Source: an uncultured Chryseobacterium sp.
GTDB taxonomy: Bacteria; Bacteroidota; Bacteroidia; Flavobacteriales; Weeksellaceae
DNA: 64,000 bases
Reading direction: 5' to 3'
NCBI GenBank assembly: GCA_913778085.1
Contig: CAJYXJ010000014.1
Location: forward strand, 124,001-188,000
Part shown: in pieces, positions 36,569-45,668 of the stretch
Layout: every line of letters starts with the position of its first letter
How positions within the stretch are numbered: the first letter of the stretch is position 1
Position numbers and translations under genes: made by a program
The notes under the pieces: model-generated
What the model was told of the DNA's origin: nothing
What the model saw: the letters and a program-made list of their open reading frames with translations, nothing else
The model's database searches: none

Positions 36569-36607
36569 TAATGTTCAAAAGAGAACAATTAAACAAGAAT
36601 ACTTATT

Positions 36608-37153
36608 ATGACAAGACATATCGCCATAGCAGCCTTATCTATCGGAGCATTCATTTTAGGAACTAACAATTCTTGTGCTCAGAATACAACGGCTACCACC
36701 ACTGTAAACATCACTCTAAGTGATGTCATCTCCATTGACGCGGGAAGTACGGCCATTGGGAATACAGTTAACTTTAACTATGCAACTGCAGCGGATTATA
36801 ACTCTGATCAGACGGTTACTAAAGCCAACTCTTTAAAAGTGACTTCTACAAAGAACTTTAATGTGAAAGTAAAAGCAGGAGGTGCCAATTTCATGAATGG
36901 AACTAATGTAATCCCCGTAAATGTATTAACCATTAAAGCAGCTACAGCTTCCGGAACTATGGGCGGGACAAAGAGCGCTGTTGTTTTATCTGCAACAGAC
37001 CAGACTTTAGTATCCAATGCTCCCCTTGGAAGCGCATTAACGTTAAACCTGGACTACACTATTCCGGCAGCAAAATCAGCATCTTTCGATATTTTAGGCA
37101 AACCGGCCGGAACGTATACACAAACAGTAACGTATACGGCAACAGCTTTATAA
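36608..37153 (+). CDS. Secreted 181-aa beta-sandwich protein (copy 2)
   Basis: The protein differs from copy 1 at only a small number of positions, mostly in the signal peptide (MTRHIAIAALSIGAFILGTN) and a few Ser/Ala exchanges such as AKSASFDILGKPAG. The mature domain is otherwise unchanged: TTTVNITLSDVISIDAG and the GTYTQTVTYTATAL ending. Codon-level differences are more frequent than amino-acid differences, which points to selection to keep the protein. It lies 338 bp before a tandem of three VGIGTxTP secreted proteins, unlike copy 1, which follows a histidine kinase. Probable surface or fibre subunit; family name uncertain. Confidence 0.82.
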   Translation: MTRHIAIAALSIGAFILGTNNSCAQNTTATTTVNITLSDVISIDAGSTAIGNTVNFNYATAADYNSDQTVTKANSLKVTSTKNFNVKVKAGGANFMNGTNVIPVNVLTIKAATASGTMGGTKSAVVLSATDQTLVSNAPLGSALTLNLDYTIPAAKSASFDILGKPAGTYTQTVTYTATAL

Positions 37154-37424
37154 TAAAAATATTATTTGCATCATGAAAAATTAATTTTTCAGCTTTCGCT
37201 TTGACAGAACTTGTATCATTATGACTCAATAGACATAGCCTAAAAGTTAGATGAAATCCCCTGCAAGCCTTTGCAGTAAATGCTGCTTAGAATAATGTAA
37301 TTTCCTAATCACAAAAGGCTGTATATCCGGTTTCAGTAATAAATAACATATTTTATCCTTCATTCTAATCTGAGTCGTGTTATCAGATGCGCTATTATAA
37401 AGATTGTTAAATAGGGTTTATAAA
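37154..37424. other. Intergenic upstream of the VGIGTxTP tandem
   Basis: No gene seen. A weak GAAAAATTAATTTTTC palindrome lies about 25 bp after copy 2 and may end its transcript. Confidence 0.3.
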
Positions 37425-37455
37425 TTTGATATTTGTGGTATCTGTTATATTTTTG
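37425..37455 (+). promoter_or_regulatory. Complete Bacteroidetes promoter of the VGIGTxTP operon
   Basis: TTTG at 37425-37428, a 19-bp spacer, then TATTTTTG at 37448-37455. This is the best full promoter match in the window; the ATG is 36 bp further on. Confidence 0.7.
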
Positions 37456-37491
37456 CCGCGGCTTTAAAAAAAATAAATCATACTTTTTGAT

Positions 37492-38400
37492 ATGAATAAA
37501 TTGTTTCTTTCTATTTTATTGTTTTCATCATTTTGTAAAGCTCAGGTCGGCATACAGACCTCTCAGCCTGATCCTTCTTCTGTACTGGAGATTAATACTT
37601 CAAGTTTGCCTAACGGAAGTAAGAAAGGATTTCTTGCACCCCGTGTTAATCTTTTAGGCTCACGTGATGTTCAGACCATTTCATCACCAGCCAATGGGTT
37701 ATTGGTTTATAACACGGCCAATGCCGGGACTTTTCCTAACGAGGTACACAGCAACCGGTTTTACTACTGGAACGGGACGGAGTGGGTCGATTTTGGAGTG
37801 ACATCCGTACTTCAGAATTTTATCAATAACAGAATTATCAGTATGAACTCGGGGGCTACGCAAACTTTTACCTACGCTTCCATTAATGGTACCAGTGCTT
37901 CTAATGGAGGTATACCGGTAAGTTTTGCAGATTCAGACATTGTGCTTAATGCCGGCAATATTGCCGTTAAATCCGGTGATACTTTTAAGATTAATATTAC
38001 GGGACTATATGAAGTTTCCGCATACATTAACTATAATCCGAACCGCACCAGCGTCGGATCTCCACAAAGAGGTTGTTTTCTTAATTTGAAACTGCAACTC
38101 TCCAATGATAATGGATCCACCTGGAGTGATGTTATCGGAAACCGGACGGCATGGGGAATCAAGACAAATAATCTTGTAAAGACTGCAGTACTAATTTCTA
38201 CACCAATTAACCTTACAGCCGGACAGACCATCAGGCTGGTGGTACAGAATCCTTTTGCCATAAGCGATGCATCGAGCCTTCATGGAGAAAATCCCACAAA
38301 TTTCCCTACAGCGCCTCTGCCAGCTATAATGGCTTCTTCCAAAACGCCTGTATCGAAAAATTTAACCCTTACCCTTCTTGATTATGACATTCAACAGTAA
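37492..38400 (+). CDS. Secreted VGIGTxTP-type protein 1
   Basis: The 302-residue protein has a signal peptide (LFLSILLFSSFCKA), a short N-terminal signature (QVGIQTSQPDPSSVLEINT, then KKGFLAPRVNL), a segment SPANGLLVYNTANAG leading to FYYWNGTEWVDFG, and a C-terminal beta-sandwich of about 170 residues with GLYEVSAYINYNPNR. The N-terminal signature is very common in flavobacterial surface proteins and often precedes variable beta domains. No T9SS tail is seen. It overlaps the next gene, which has the same architecture, so they form an operon and probably act together on the cell surface. Confidence 0.8.
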   Translation: MNKLFLSILLFSSFCKAQVGIQTSQPDPSSVLEINTSSLPNGSKKGFLAPRVNLLGSRDVQTISSPANGLLVYNTANAGTFPNEVHSNRFYYWNGTEWVDFGVTSVLQNFINNRIISMNSGATQTFTYASINGTSASNGGIPVSFADSDIVLNAGNIAVKSGDTFKINITGLYEVSAYINYNPNRTSVGSPQRGCFLNLKLQLSNDNGSTWSDVIGNRTAWGIKTNNLVKTAVLISTPINLTAGQTIRLVVQNPFAISDASSLHGENPTNFPTAPLPAIMASSKTPVSKNLTLTLLDYDIQQ

Positions 38401-39301
38401 ATTACATAAGAAAAAAAGTTTGTTTAAAATTCTGTTAATCGGCTTACTGTTAGTTGGAAATTATCTTTTTTCCCAAGGTGTTGGCATCGGTACAGCCACA
38501 CCTGATGCTTCAGCTTTACTGGACTTGGATGCAGGTTCTTTGCCGGCCAATCAAAAGAAAGGGGTTTTATTCCCAAGAGTAATTTTGCAGAACAGAACAG
38601 ATATAACTACCATTCCCAATCCAGCAGTGGGACTATTTGTTTATAATACGGCTAATTCTGCAACCGATTCACAGATTAGAGCTAATGTATTCTATTATTG
38701 GACAGGAACCAGCTGGGTAGATGTAGCCACATCGAAAACTTTTGAAACGGAACTCTATCCCCAGGTATTTATTGTGGCTAACCGGGGGAACCAGGAAATC
38801 AACAAAAGCGATTTTAATAGTGGTCAGAATGCAGTGGTAAATTTTAATCCAACCGGTACCGGTGCGATGTATGTAGATGTGGGAAACAGGGTTTCATTAG
38901 ACAATAATAATTTTAAAATATTATCCAGCGGAAGGTATGAGATCACGGGTTATGTTGGGTATAACCCATGGGTTTCAACCACCTGTACGACTTATGCTAC
39001 AGAGGGCAATTGTATTGCAGCACTGGATCTTATCATTCAAATTTCTACAGACAATGGAGCGACATGGACCAATATTTCAAAATCAAGCTCAGCCTGGGGA
39101 GTAGGGACGGGAGACAGGAACCGTTCAGTGATCATTACCCCCTTTGTGATTAATCTTCTGGAAAATAATTTGGTAAGAACAGTTATTTCTAAAGGTTCTG
39201 CGACAAACCACGGTACGTCGCCGGCCAGCAGTATACTTAATATAGAATCCGGGACCGGCCTGGCCTATTCCCGATTATTACGTCTCCAGAAACTTAACTA
39301 A
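38384..39301 (+). CDS. Secreted VGIGTxTP-type protein 2
   Basis: ATG 38384 is preferred over an in-frame TTG six bases earlier; either overlaps the preceding stop by less than 25 bp. The protein of about 305 residues has a signal anchor (ILLIGLLLVGNYLFSQ), GVGIGTATPDASALLDLDAG, KKGVLFPRVIL, VFYYWTGTSWVDV and a C-terminal beta domain with GRYEITGYVGYNPW. It has a pair of Cys in TTCTTYATEGNCIAAL not found in its neighbours, possibly a disulfide. It is a paralog of both flanking genes, derived by tandem duplication. Likely a surface-exposed structural or adhesive protein. Confidence 0.8.
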   Translation: MTFNSKLHKKKSLFKILLIGLLLVGNYLFSQGVGIGTATPDASALLDLDAGSLPANQKKGVLFPRVILQNRTDITTIPNPAVGLFVYNTANSATDSQIRANVFYYWTGTSWVDVATSKTFETELYPQVFIVANRGNQEINKSDFNSGQNAVVNFNPTGTGAMYVDVGNRVSLDNNNFKILSSGRYEITGYVGYNPWVSTTCTTYATEGNCIAALDLIIQISTDNGATWTNISKSSSAWGVGTGDRNRSVIITPFVINLLENNLVRTVISKGSATNHGTSPASSILNIESGTGLAYSRLLRLQKLN

Positions 39302-39320
39302 ATCTCAATATATAATCTAT

Positions 39321-40184
39321 ATGATTAATAAAATTAATACAGGTTTGTTATTTCTATTTTCTGCAATAACATTCGGGCAGGTCGGAATCGGAACTACGAC
39401 TCCAAACTCATCTGCTTTATTGGATATTTCCTCTTCTAATAAAGGATTTCTGCTACCGCGATTAAATTTAGCCGGCAGAAATGATATTTCTACCATTGCC
39501 AATCCTGCCAATGGCCTTATGGTTGTCAATCTTGGGGCCAATGGGACTGGGGGAAATGCTGTTTTTTCTAATTCCGTTTATTTCTGGCAAAATTCTATCT
39601 GGCAAAAATTTACAACATTGACAGAAATAACTTCTTATATACAAACCGGACAATATGTTTTAAGATCAACAGCTAACCAGACTTTTAATACCACTGAACT
39701 TAGCAATATTAACAGTAATGAAAATTATGAAGTGCCGGTAACCTGGTCTTCCAATGAGATAACCATTGACAATCCAGCAGATATTGAGCTTCTTTCTAAT
39801 ACAAATGAATTCAGAATAAAAACAACTGGCAACTATGTAGTGGTCGGTAATTTTAATTTCAATCCTTCCCGCAGTGTAGCTGCAGACAATTCAAACTATA
39901 CCTATGTGGCTTTTACCGTAATGAAATCTGTTAATAACGGAACATCCTGGACGGCAGTGGCAGGAACCGCTTTACCCTACGATGTAGGCGTTTCTAACCA
40001 GCTGCAGACTCTTATATTACCACGTACAATCTTAAATTTCAACAGTAATGACCGTATTAAAATTGTTATTACGCAGCCTGGATCTACCACGCCGGATTAT
40101 GGTGACGGCTCGGGAATAGTGAAGAAAGCAAATGAAGATTATACAAAATATTTAAGATTTAGGCGTATCTACAATATCAACTAG
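39321..40184 (+). CDS. Secreted VGIGTxTP-type protein 3
   Basis: The 287-residue protein has a signal peptide (INTGLLFLFSAITFGQ), then VGIGTTTPNSSALLDISSSN, KGFLLPRLNLAGRNDIST, NPANGLMVVNLGANG and a C-terminal beta domain with GNYVVVGNFNFNPSRS and VMKSVNNGTSWTAVAG. It begins 19 bp after its paralog. Conservation is high in the N-terminal signature and in the strand that ends YNP/FNPSR, and low elsewhere, as expected for surface proteins diverging in specificity. Confidence 0.8.
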   Translation: MINKINTGLLFLFSAITFGQVGIGTTTPNSSALLDISSSNKGFLLPRLNLAGRNDISTIANPANGLMVVNLGANGTGGNAVFSNSVYFWQNSIWQKFTTLTEITSYIQTGQYVLRSTANQTFNTTELSNINSNENYEVPVTWSSNEITIDNPADIELLSNTNEFRIKTTGNYVVVGNFNFNPSRSVAADNSNYTYVAFTVMKSVNNGTSWTAVAGTALPYDVGVSNQLQTLILPRTILNFNSNDRIKIVITQPGSTTPDYGDGSGIVKKANEDYTKYLRFRRIYNIN

Positions 40185-40235
40185 ATAATTATTAGTTAAT
40201 ATAAATATTCATCAAATTAAAAAGCGAAAGATAAT

Positions 40236-40544
40236 ATGCTGAATGTAATACATAAGTTAATGTTTTTACTTGAAATTGGTAATCATCAATTTGATAGTAT
40301 CCTTTGGAAAACCCGTCCTGAAAAGAGAAAAGCTCTAATTAATCATATTTTCAAATTTAAAATTCCAATTGGAAAAAGCAAAAAAGAAATCTGTGAACTT
40401 TTTGGAAATGATCCAAATATTTATATTTGTGGCACCTGGTCTTATCCTATAGAATTAGATAGATTTGGAAATTCAATTACATCATTATTGTTATATTTTG
40501 AAAACGAAATTGTAGTGAATATAAATTTGAAAGTAAGAAAATAA
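40236..40544 (+). CDS. Small BamE-like unknown protein
   Basis: The 102-residue protein begins 51 bp after the VGIGTxTP tandem. The second half (GKSKKEICELFGNDPNIYIC, then GTWSYPIELDRFGN and SLLLYFENEIVVNINLKV) follows the helix-then-strand pattern of SmpA/BamE-like folds, in which a short helix pair packs on a small sheet. There is no signal peptide, so it is not BamE itself. Similar small proteins serve as immunity or assembly factors in other flavobacteria, but I cannot assign a role. AT-rich. Confidence 0.5.
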   Translation: MLNVIHKLMFLLEIGNHQFDSILWKTRPEKRKALINHIFKFKIPIGKSKKEICELFGNDPNIYICGTWSYPIELDRFGNSITSLLLYFENEIVVNINLKVRK

Positions 40545-40659
40545 TATTTAAATATTATAACACCTTGCCAGGCATTTTATAAGCAGCTATTTCTTGTATT
40601 AGTCTCACAAAACGACTTAATAATATTTGATTTAATTCTGACTTGAAGTCGCTTAAAAA

Positions 40660-41149
40660 TTATATTTTAAGCTCATATTTATCTATTAAAAAATCATCAA
40701 CTTCTTCTTTCGTAGCCCCATTTGATAAAAAATATCTGTCTTGTTCATTCAATTCACAAATGCCAAAATTCTTAGCGGTACACCTGTAGAATATCCAGTT
40801 TTTCTTTCGGTAGATCAGGTGCAAGTTTCATTACTTCTGATTTACGGTAGTTTAATGTGCTTCTATATTGCGGAAGCTCTTCAATAATAGTTGGCCTATA
40901 ATTTTCGACTTTTTGGTTTCTTACTGATTTCAAAAAATCTGAAAGCATATCTTCAATGCAATTAACAGAAGCTCTTCTCAGCCTTGATAAATTAATATAT
41001 AATGAATCTTCTTCTGTTTCATCATCCACACCAGGAAAATTAAAACCAATTCGCTCTGTATCTACGTATTCATCTAAAAGATGTGCTACAACGTAAACCT
41101 GATAATAAAATTTTTCACCATTCTCATCCTTTTTTATAAAAGGATATTA
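40660..41149 (-). pseudogene. Decayed gene, fragment of a GHKL/Hsp90-like conflict ATPase family
   Basis: A minus-strand frame without a proper start (it opens after a stop at 41147) reads FYYQVYVVAHLLDEYVDTER then IGFNFPGVDDETEED, RLRRASVNCIEDML and LPQYRSTLNYRKSEVMKL to a stop near 40772. A second frame then gives NEQDRYFLSNGATKEEVDDF and stops at 40660. The first part resembles the middle of Hsp90-like ATPases in which a VVAxLLDExVxxERxxFNFP motif precedes a helical bundle. The protein lacks its N-terminal ATPase and is frameshifted. Assignment rests on memory of the family's motif. Confidence 0.45.
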
Positions 41150-41358
41150 AACAGCTATAAAATGATTACCATTTTATAATTCAAATGTATAAGCTAATTA
41201 ATAATAATCTTATGACTTAAGTTATAAACGAAAGAAATAATTTAAAAACATAATTTATACTTAATCTTACAATATGATGTAATGATTTTTGTTTAATGAT
41301 CATCTTAAATTTAAATCACCTAACTAAAATGTGTGTTTCATATTAAATTAAACTAAGA
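41150..41358. other. Intergenic, no gene seen
   Basis: Very AT-rich sequence without a convincing frame. Confidence 0.3.
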
Positions 41359-41630
41359 TCGATAGAAAAATTATTACTAATTTTTGTCTTTAGTTTTTGC
41401 TTCGCACAAAGTTTTGCGCAGACATTCGAAGTGAATTATTTGCCGTCAGTATATCTTGATGATTTTACGGGCAATTTAATTGTTAACCTTTCAAAGATTA
41501 TCAGGAATCAAAAAATGGTGTTGTTGGGGTTGATTTATTTTCCTGCTTTTGAAAATCGGTTAAAAATCTAAAAGCTGGAGATTCTTTTCTAATTAGCGAT
41601 GATGCTGTTTCTTATCCTAAAATTCTTTAA
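41359..41630 (+). pseudogene. Decayed exported protein gene
   Basis: A frame starting with ATA reads IEKLLLIFVFSFCFAQSFAQ then TFEVNYLPSVYLDDFTGNLI, exactly like a signal peptide and the start of a mature flavobacterial protein. The frame soon shifts and ends in stops, and there is no ATG. It is a truncated relic. Confidence 0.4.
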
Positions 41631-41658
41631 GATATTAACTACGAAGAATAATTTATAG

Positions 41659-41688
41659 AGTAAACAGAATATGTATTTCATTTATTCT
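41659..41688 (-). repeat. Dispersed palindromic element, copy B (inverted)
   Basis: The reverse complement (AGAATAAATGAAATAC... then ATATTCTGTTTACT) matches the cores of copies A and C, and the flanking TTCACGAAAATAAA matches theirs as well. Confidence 0.55.
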
Positions 41689-41848
41689 GTTGGTATTTAT
41701 TTTCGTGAACTTTAATTATTCACCGTTTTTTATATCAGGCAAATCTTGTTTTAATTTTCATTAAAAACATATTTCTGAGGCATTCAAGTATTCTATCTTA
41801 TTTTCTGGTGTACTTTTTGACAGGAGATCATTTGATAAACAAAGCTAT

Positions 41849-42907
41849 ATGAAAATCAAATCTCTTTTTTATACGGGTTCTTTACTTTTATTAGCCGGCA
41901 TCACTACTATACATTGCAGTGATCATAATGAAGGGAGCGAAGATACGATCAATGAGAACGCGCAAACTATATATGCAGCAGGCCGTGAGAATTATAAAGC
42001 CAAATACTGGAAAAACGGTACCGGCGTATCCGTAGGGACAAGTGCAGGAAGCTCCGAAGTGATGGATATGGCCGTTTCAGGTAATGACGTGCATGCTGTA
42101 GGCTATGAGATAAACGCTGCCGGAAAGTATGTGGCCCGTTATTGGAGAAATGGAACAGTGATTGATTTGACTGACGGATCCAGAGATGCATTCGCTAATG
42201 GCATTTTTATCAGTGGAAATGATATTTATATTGCAGGTCAGGAACTTAAACCCGGAGAAAGCACTTATGCTGCTAAGTATTGGAAAAATGGAGTTCCGGT
42301 AATATTAGCAGATAACGCTGAAAATGCAATAGCTTCCGGTATAGCCGTAATTGGAAGCGATGTTTATGTCATCGGTGAGCGCCGGATGCAGAACTGGCTT
42401 ACGCCAGTAACCTGTTATTGGAAAAACGGTCAGCGATCAGATCTTTCAGATCAGACTACAACTGCTTCGGAGCAGGATATTACGGTATCAGGTAATGATG
42501 TTTATATGATGTGGTCCGTGGTCTATAATACTTCAGGGCAGTTGCAAACCCGATACTCAAAAAACCTTTTATCACCGGTGCTAATCCAGGACGGAACTCC
42601 TGAAGCAGGCGGAACATCAATTGCTGTTGCAGGCAATGATGTCTATGTGGCCGGTACCGGCCTCTCTTCTAACGGGCAGTCTTTCGTTTCCAAATACTGG
42701 AAAAACGGCTTACCGGTTAGTGTAGGACAAGACGGTTCATTTGGCCTTGGCATTTGTATTTTAGGAAATGACATCTACATTTCAGGATACCAGCAGGTCC
42801 AGGGAGGCGGATCAGTAGCGACCTACTGGAAAAATGGAAAGGCACAACAGTTAACAGGGACTGCAGGCAGTGGGCTATTAAGGCAGATTATAGTAAAAGA
42901 GAAATAA
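41849..42907 (+). CDS. Probable lipoprotein with beta-propeller-like repeats
   Basis: The 352-residue protein has a lipoprotein-like signal (LLLLAGITTIHC) with Cys at about residue 24. Most of it is six or seven repeats of 40-50 residues, each with SGNDVYxxG and a KYWKNG or YWRNG motif, alternating so that the tandem pattern fits a beta-propeller or beta-sheet fold. Similar repeat proteins are common in Bacteroidetes but have no known reaction. It stands alone between a decayed region and the Crp/Fnr cluster. Confidence 0.72.
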   Translation: MKIKSLFYTGSLLLLAGITTIHCSDHNEGSEDTINENAQTIYAAGRENYKAKYWKNGTGVSVGTSAGSSEVMDMAVSGNDVHAVGYEINAAGKYVARYWRNGTVIDLTDGSRDAFANGIFISGNDIYIAGQELKPGESTYAAKYWKNGVPVILADNAENAIASGIAVIGSDVYVIGERRMQNWLTPVTCYWKNGQRSDLSDQTTTASEQDITVSGNDVYMMWSVVYNTSGQLQTRYSKNLLSPVLIQDGTPEAGGTSIAVAGNDVYVAGTGLSSNGQSFVSKYWKNGLPVSVGQDGSFGLGICILGNDIYISGYQQVQGGGSVATYWKNGKAQQLTGTAGSGLLRQIIVKEK

Positions 42908-43676
42908 ACAGGATAAGCCATATCTGCTTAAGGATAGTTCTATAAGGCTTATCTATGTAAGATGGCCTTTTTATATGATATGATATTTAAAAGAAGATTC
43001 CGGCATAAAACGATAATCTATGTGGTTATAATTATGCTATATTCTGTCAGCCTAAATAACTTTCCATTAATTTATTGATCAATAAAAAACTTTTTGTAAT
43101 ACCAATCAATTAATTATCTACCTTTAACGAAAGAAATTATAAGTTTATATATACGCCAGAGTTTGGACAGATAGAATTTACAGTTCCTTTGTTTGATCGT
43201 TTTGTGAAATTTATTTAAACTTTTTATCAATCCATAGGGTAATAACAAAATATTATTTTTATAATATTAGCAGATTTGCCATAATGCTCAAAACAGGAGT
43301 TGACGCTTTACAGGTTATCGATAGCTTTCTAAGTTCTGCATCAACCTCTCTATTAATACTGCCCAAAAATTCATTTTGGCTGGTTGCAGAGCGAACCTGT
43401 GCCCGTATATGTACAGGTGCTAATAATGTAATATCTGCTGGAGACTTTCTGCTTTTCAAAATACATCTACCAGCTCTTCGAATTGATGCTCTGAAAGAAC
43501 GTAAAGTTTATTATTACAGGTAATTCTTTTTTTTCGTTCATGTGATTTTGCTTCCTGAGACTATTTTATAATTGGCTGATTCTAAGTTATTTTTCAAAAT
43601 AAAAATCCTTTTTTGAAAAAGGAAACGAATAATTTTATAATTGGGATCATCCATGTGTCAGATATTCCTGGCGTTA
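42908..43676. other. Intergenic region, possible weak terminator
   Basis: GATAAGCC (42912-42919) and GGCTTATC (42946-42953) could form a long-loop hairpin after the lipoprotein gene. Between 43259 and 43523 both strands are open for 60-80 codons, but neither product resembles a known protein or has start signals, so no gene is called. Confidence 0.35.
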
Positions 43677-44276
43677 CTAATAGTAAACCCTCCCCCTGAC
43701 GATCTTTACGACGTTTTCGCTTTCCATTTTTTTGAGGATTCTGATGACGGTCTCTATACGCAGGCCGGTGAGCTGGGAGAGTTCTTTTCTGGTGTACGGA
43801 ACTTTATAAGGAGTACCGGGTGTGGCATGCTGATTTTCTTTCAAATGATCCAGAACCGTCAATAGCTGGTGGGTGGCATCTTCGGAGGTGAGGCTGTTGA
43901 GAAAGGTATAGCTGTAGTAGCTTCGTTCGGCACAATTTCTCAGAAAATCCAGCTGGATTTCAAAGTCGGACTCCAGCAGTTTTAAGAATTTGGAATACTG
44001 CAGCTTCAGTATAACGGAATCTTTGGTTGCCACGGCCGCTACAGGATATCGCTGGTGCTTGCAGAACAGGAAAATCTCCCCGAAGGAATCGCCTTCTTTA
44101 TGAAAACTCTGGATGAATTCTTCATTTTTATTTTTAAAGTTAGCAAGCTTAATATTACCTTTCTTAATCTGGAAGTAATATTCCGGCGCATCATCTTCCT
44201 TAAAAATTATCTCGGATTTCTGCACATGAAGCGTTTCCGCTCCAAAAGTAATGAGTAAATCTTGTTTGATGGCCAT
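43677..44276 (-). CDS. Crp/Fnr-family regulator, cluster member 1
   Basis: The start MAIKQDLLITFGAETLHVQK (44276) is chosen by alignment to the two neighbouring paralogs; an upstream Met adds 18 poorly supported residues. The 199-residue protein has a cyclic-nucleotide-binding-type barrel (FKEDDAPEYYFQIKKGNIKL, then GDSFGEIFLF) and a helix-turn-helix with PYTRKELSQLTGLRIETVIR. FNR-type Fe-S cysteines are absent. It points away from cluster member 2. Confidence 0.87.
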   Translation of the reverse strand: MAIKQDLLITFGAETLHVQKSEIIFKEDDAPEYYFQIKKGNIKLANFKNKNEEFIQSFHKEGDSFGEIFLFCKHQRYPVAAVATKDSVILKLQYSKFLKLLESDFEIQLDFLRNCAERSYYSYTFLNSLTSEDATHQLLTVLDHLKENQHATPGTPYKVPYTRKELSQLTGLRIETVIRILKKMESENVVKIVRGRVYY

Positions 44277-44729
44277 AATGCTCATTAAAATAATTCCATA
44301 TGATACTTTACTGCTTACGCAAATACTCAAGGATTAGGGAGCAGCATACACGCAAAACGATACAAATATACAATCAAAATTTTTGTTTAATTATGATTTT
44401 AGTCAGAGAGAAACGGACAAAGATGTATTTAAGATGTTGATTACCGGAGCGAATGTAAGGATAATATGGTATATGTATCCATGATCTGAAATCACATAAG
44501 GTTCATCCATAAAACTCAATAAGTTGAAAGTCACCGCCCCTTTTTTACAAATATGATCTACATCATATTTACAAAGTGTTGAGAGCTGTACCTTTGACGG
44601 GCCCAAATTGTTTTTTGGGCTCGACTTTATGATATTTCTTTCCACTTAAAAAAACAATACTTAAGCTTATCAATACATGCGACACAGTATATGGTGAAGA
44701 GGAAATATTAAAAAATTAAAACTTTAAGT
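44277..44729. other. Divergent regulatory region between two Crp/Fnr genes
   Basis: About 450 bp upstream of both genes. A GGGCCCAAATTG...TTTTTTGGGC hairpin lies at about 44599-44623 (GGGCCCAAA / TTTGGGC-like). No gene called. Confidence 0.35.
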
Positions 44730-45326
44730 ATGTGCATTAGCGAAAAACTTTTGCGTTCAGCAGGAGCGGTAGAACAGCATTACAGGAGCGGCAATTATAT
44801 ATTCCGCCAAGACTCCTTTCCACAGTTCTACTTCTACATTCTGGAAGGTGATGTGAAACTTACCAACTATGCGGAAGATGGCAAAGAATTCATACAGGAC
44901 ATCATTCACGGGAAAGCAGGCATAGGGGAAGCGATGCTTATTTTGGGGAAAGTGTATCCGGTACATGCCATTGCGCTTTCAGACTGCACCTTTCTGAAAC
45001 TAGCCCGCAACCAGTTTTTCCAATTGCTTCAGGACAACCCTTCCGCTTTTAAGGAAATATATACCGCCCTGGCCCAAAGTACCTTTGAGAAGCAGACCCT
45101 GATGCACACCATCACCAGCAAGAGTGCTGAAGACCGGCTTATTGAAATCATGGACCTTATGAAGGAAGCCCAGGCCAAAAAAGATAAATTTTCCCTGGAA
45201 ATTACCTATACCCGGCAGCAGCTGGCCTCGCTTACCGGGCTTTCGCTGGAAACCACCATCCGGATCATCAAGAAGATGGAAAAAGAAAATACCATCAAAC
45301 TGGAGGGAAGAAAAATTTTATACTAA
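44730..45326 (+). CDS. Crp/Fnr-family regulator, cluster member 2
   Basis: The 198-residue protein shares MCISEKLLRSAGAVEQHYRS and FRQDSFPQFYFYILEGDVKL, then GEAMLILGKVYPVHAIAL, with its neighbours, and has the helix-turn-helix YTRQQLASLTGLSLETTIRI. It is most like cluster member 3. No Fe-S cysteine set is seen. Less AT-rich than the surrounding sequence. Ligand and targets are unknown. Confidence 0.88.
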   Translation: MCISEKLLRSAGAVEQHYRSGNYIFRQDSFPQFYFYILEGDVKLTNYAEDGKEFIQDIIHGKAGIGEAMLILGKVYPVHAIALSDCTFLKLARNQFFQLLQDNPSAFKEIYTALAQSTFEKQTLMHTITSKSAEDRLIEIMDLMKEAQAKKDKFSLEITYTRQQLASLTGLSLETTIRIIKKMEKENTIKLEGRKILY

Positions 45327-45640
45327 AACCCTTTCCGGTTAATCGGCGGATGTTACGGATTTTTTTTGATCCCTCCTCAGCTGTGTTCTCGGACCGGCAG
45401 GCCAGGTAATTCCGATAATGAAATTCCAGCGAATCTTTCATGGAATAAAAACCTGAAAGCAAGCATTCTTCTCACCTTTCGTCCGAAATGGTAATTATTT
45501 TTGCAGAGCCAACCCATATTCCGGACAGGCAGCTCAATCTTTTATCCATTATTTTCAAAAGTAGTTGCAGGTAATTCAATACCTTCACGGCAGTTCTCCT
45601 AACCGGTTATTTGAGACAGGGGTTCAGAAAATGCCGGGTA
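45327..45640. other. Intergenic, no gene seen
   Basis: Comparatively GC-rich sequence after cluster member 2 without a convincing gene or terminator. Confidence 0.3.
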
Positions 45641-45668
45641 CAGGCAATACCGGTTCCGGTATTGCCTG
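45641..45668. repeat. Perfect 28-bp palindrome between convergent Crp/Fnr genes
   Basis: CAGGCAATACCGG at 45641-45653 is the exact reverse complement of CCGGTATTGCCTG at 45656-45668, with TT between. There is no T-run. It could be a cruciform-forming element, a bidirectional transcription barrier or a symmetric protein-binding site. Confidence 0.75.

Larger units (their letters stand above)
36440..36607 (+). repeat. Promoter-plus-hairpin segment of copy 2, inverted relative to 28571-28750
   Basis: Holds a hairpin, about 88 bp of related sequence including CTTCCAT and ACTTTTACCGC, and the -7 box TAGATTTG followed by TAATGTTCAAAAGAG, all mirrored at copy 1. Confidence 0.75.

Noticed and set aside
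28025-37153. Composite transposon explanation for the inverted pair
   Set aside because: No transposase or terminal inverted repeats at either arm; the arms are a secreted-protein gene with its own promoter.
43259-43523. Open frames on both strands in the gap before the Crp/Fnr cluster
   Set aside because: No start signals, no recognisable domains; both strands being open argues for chance in a less AT-rich patch.
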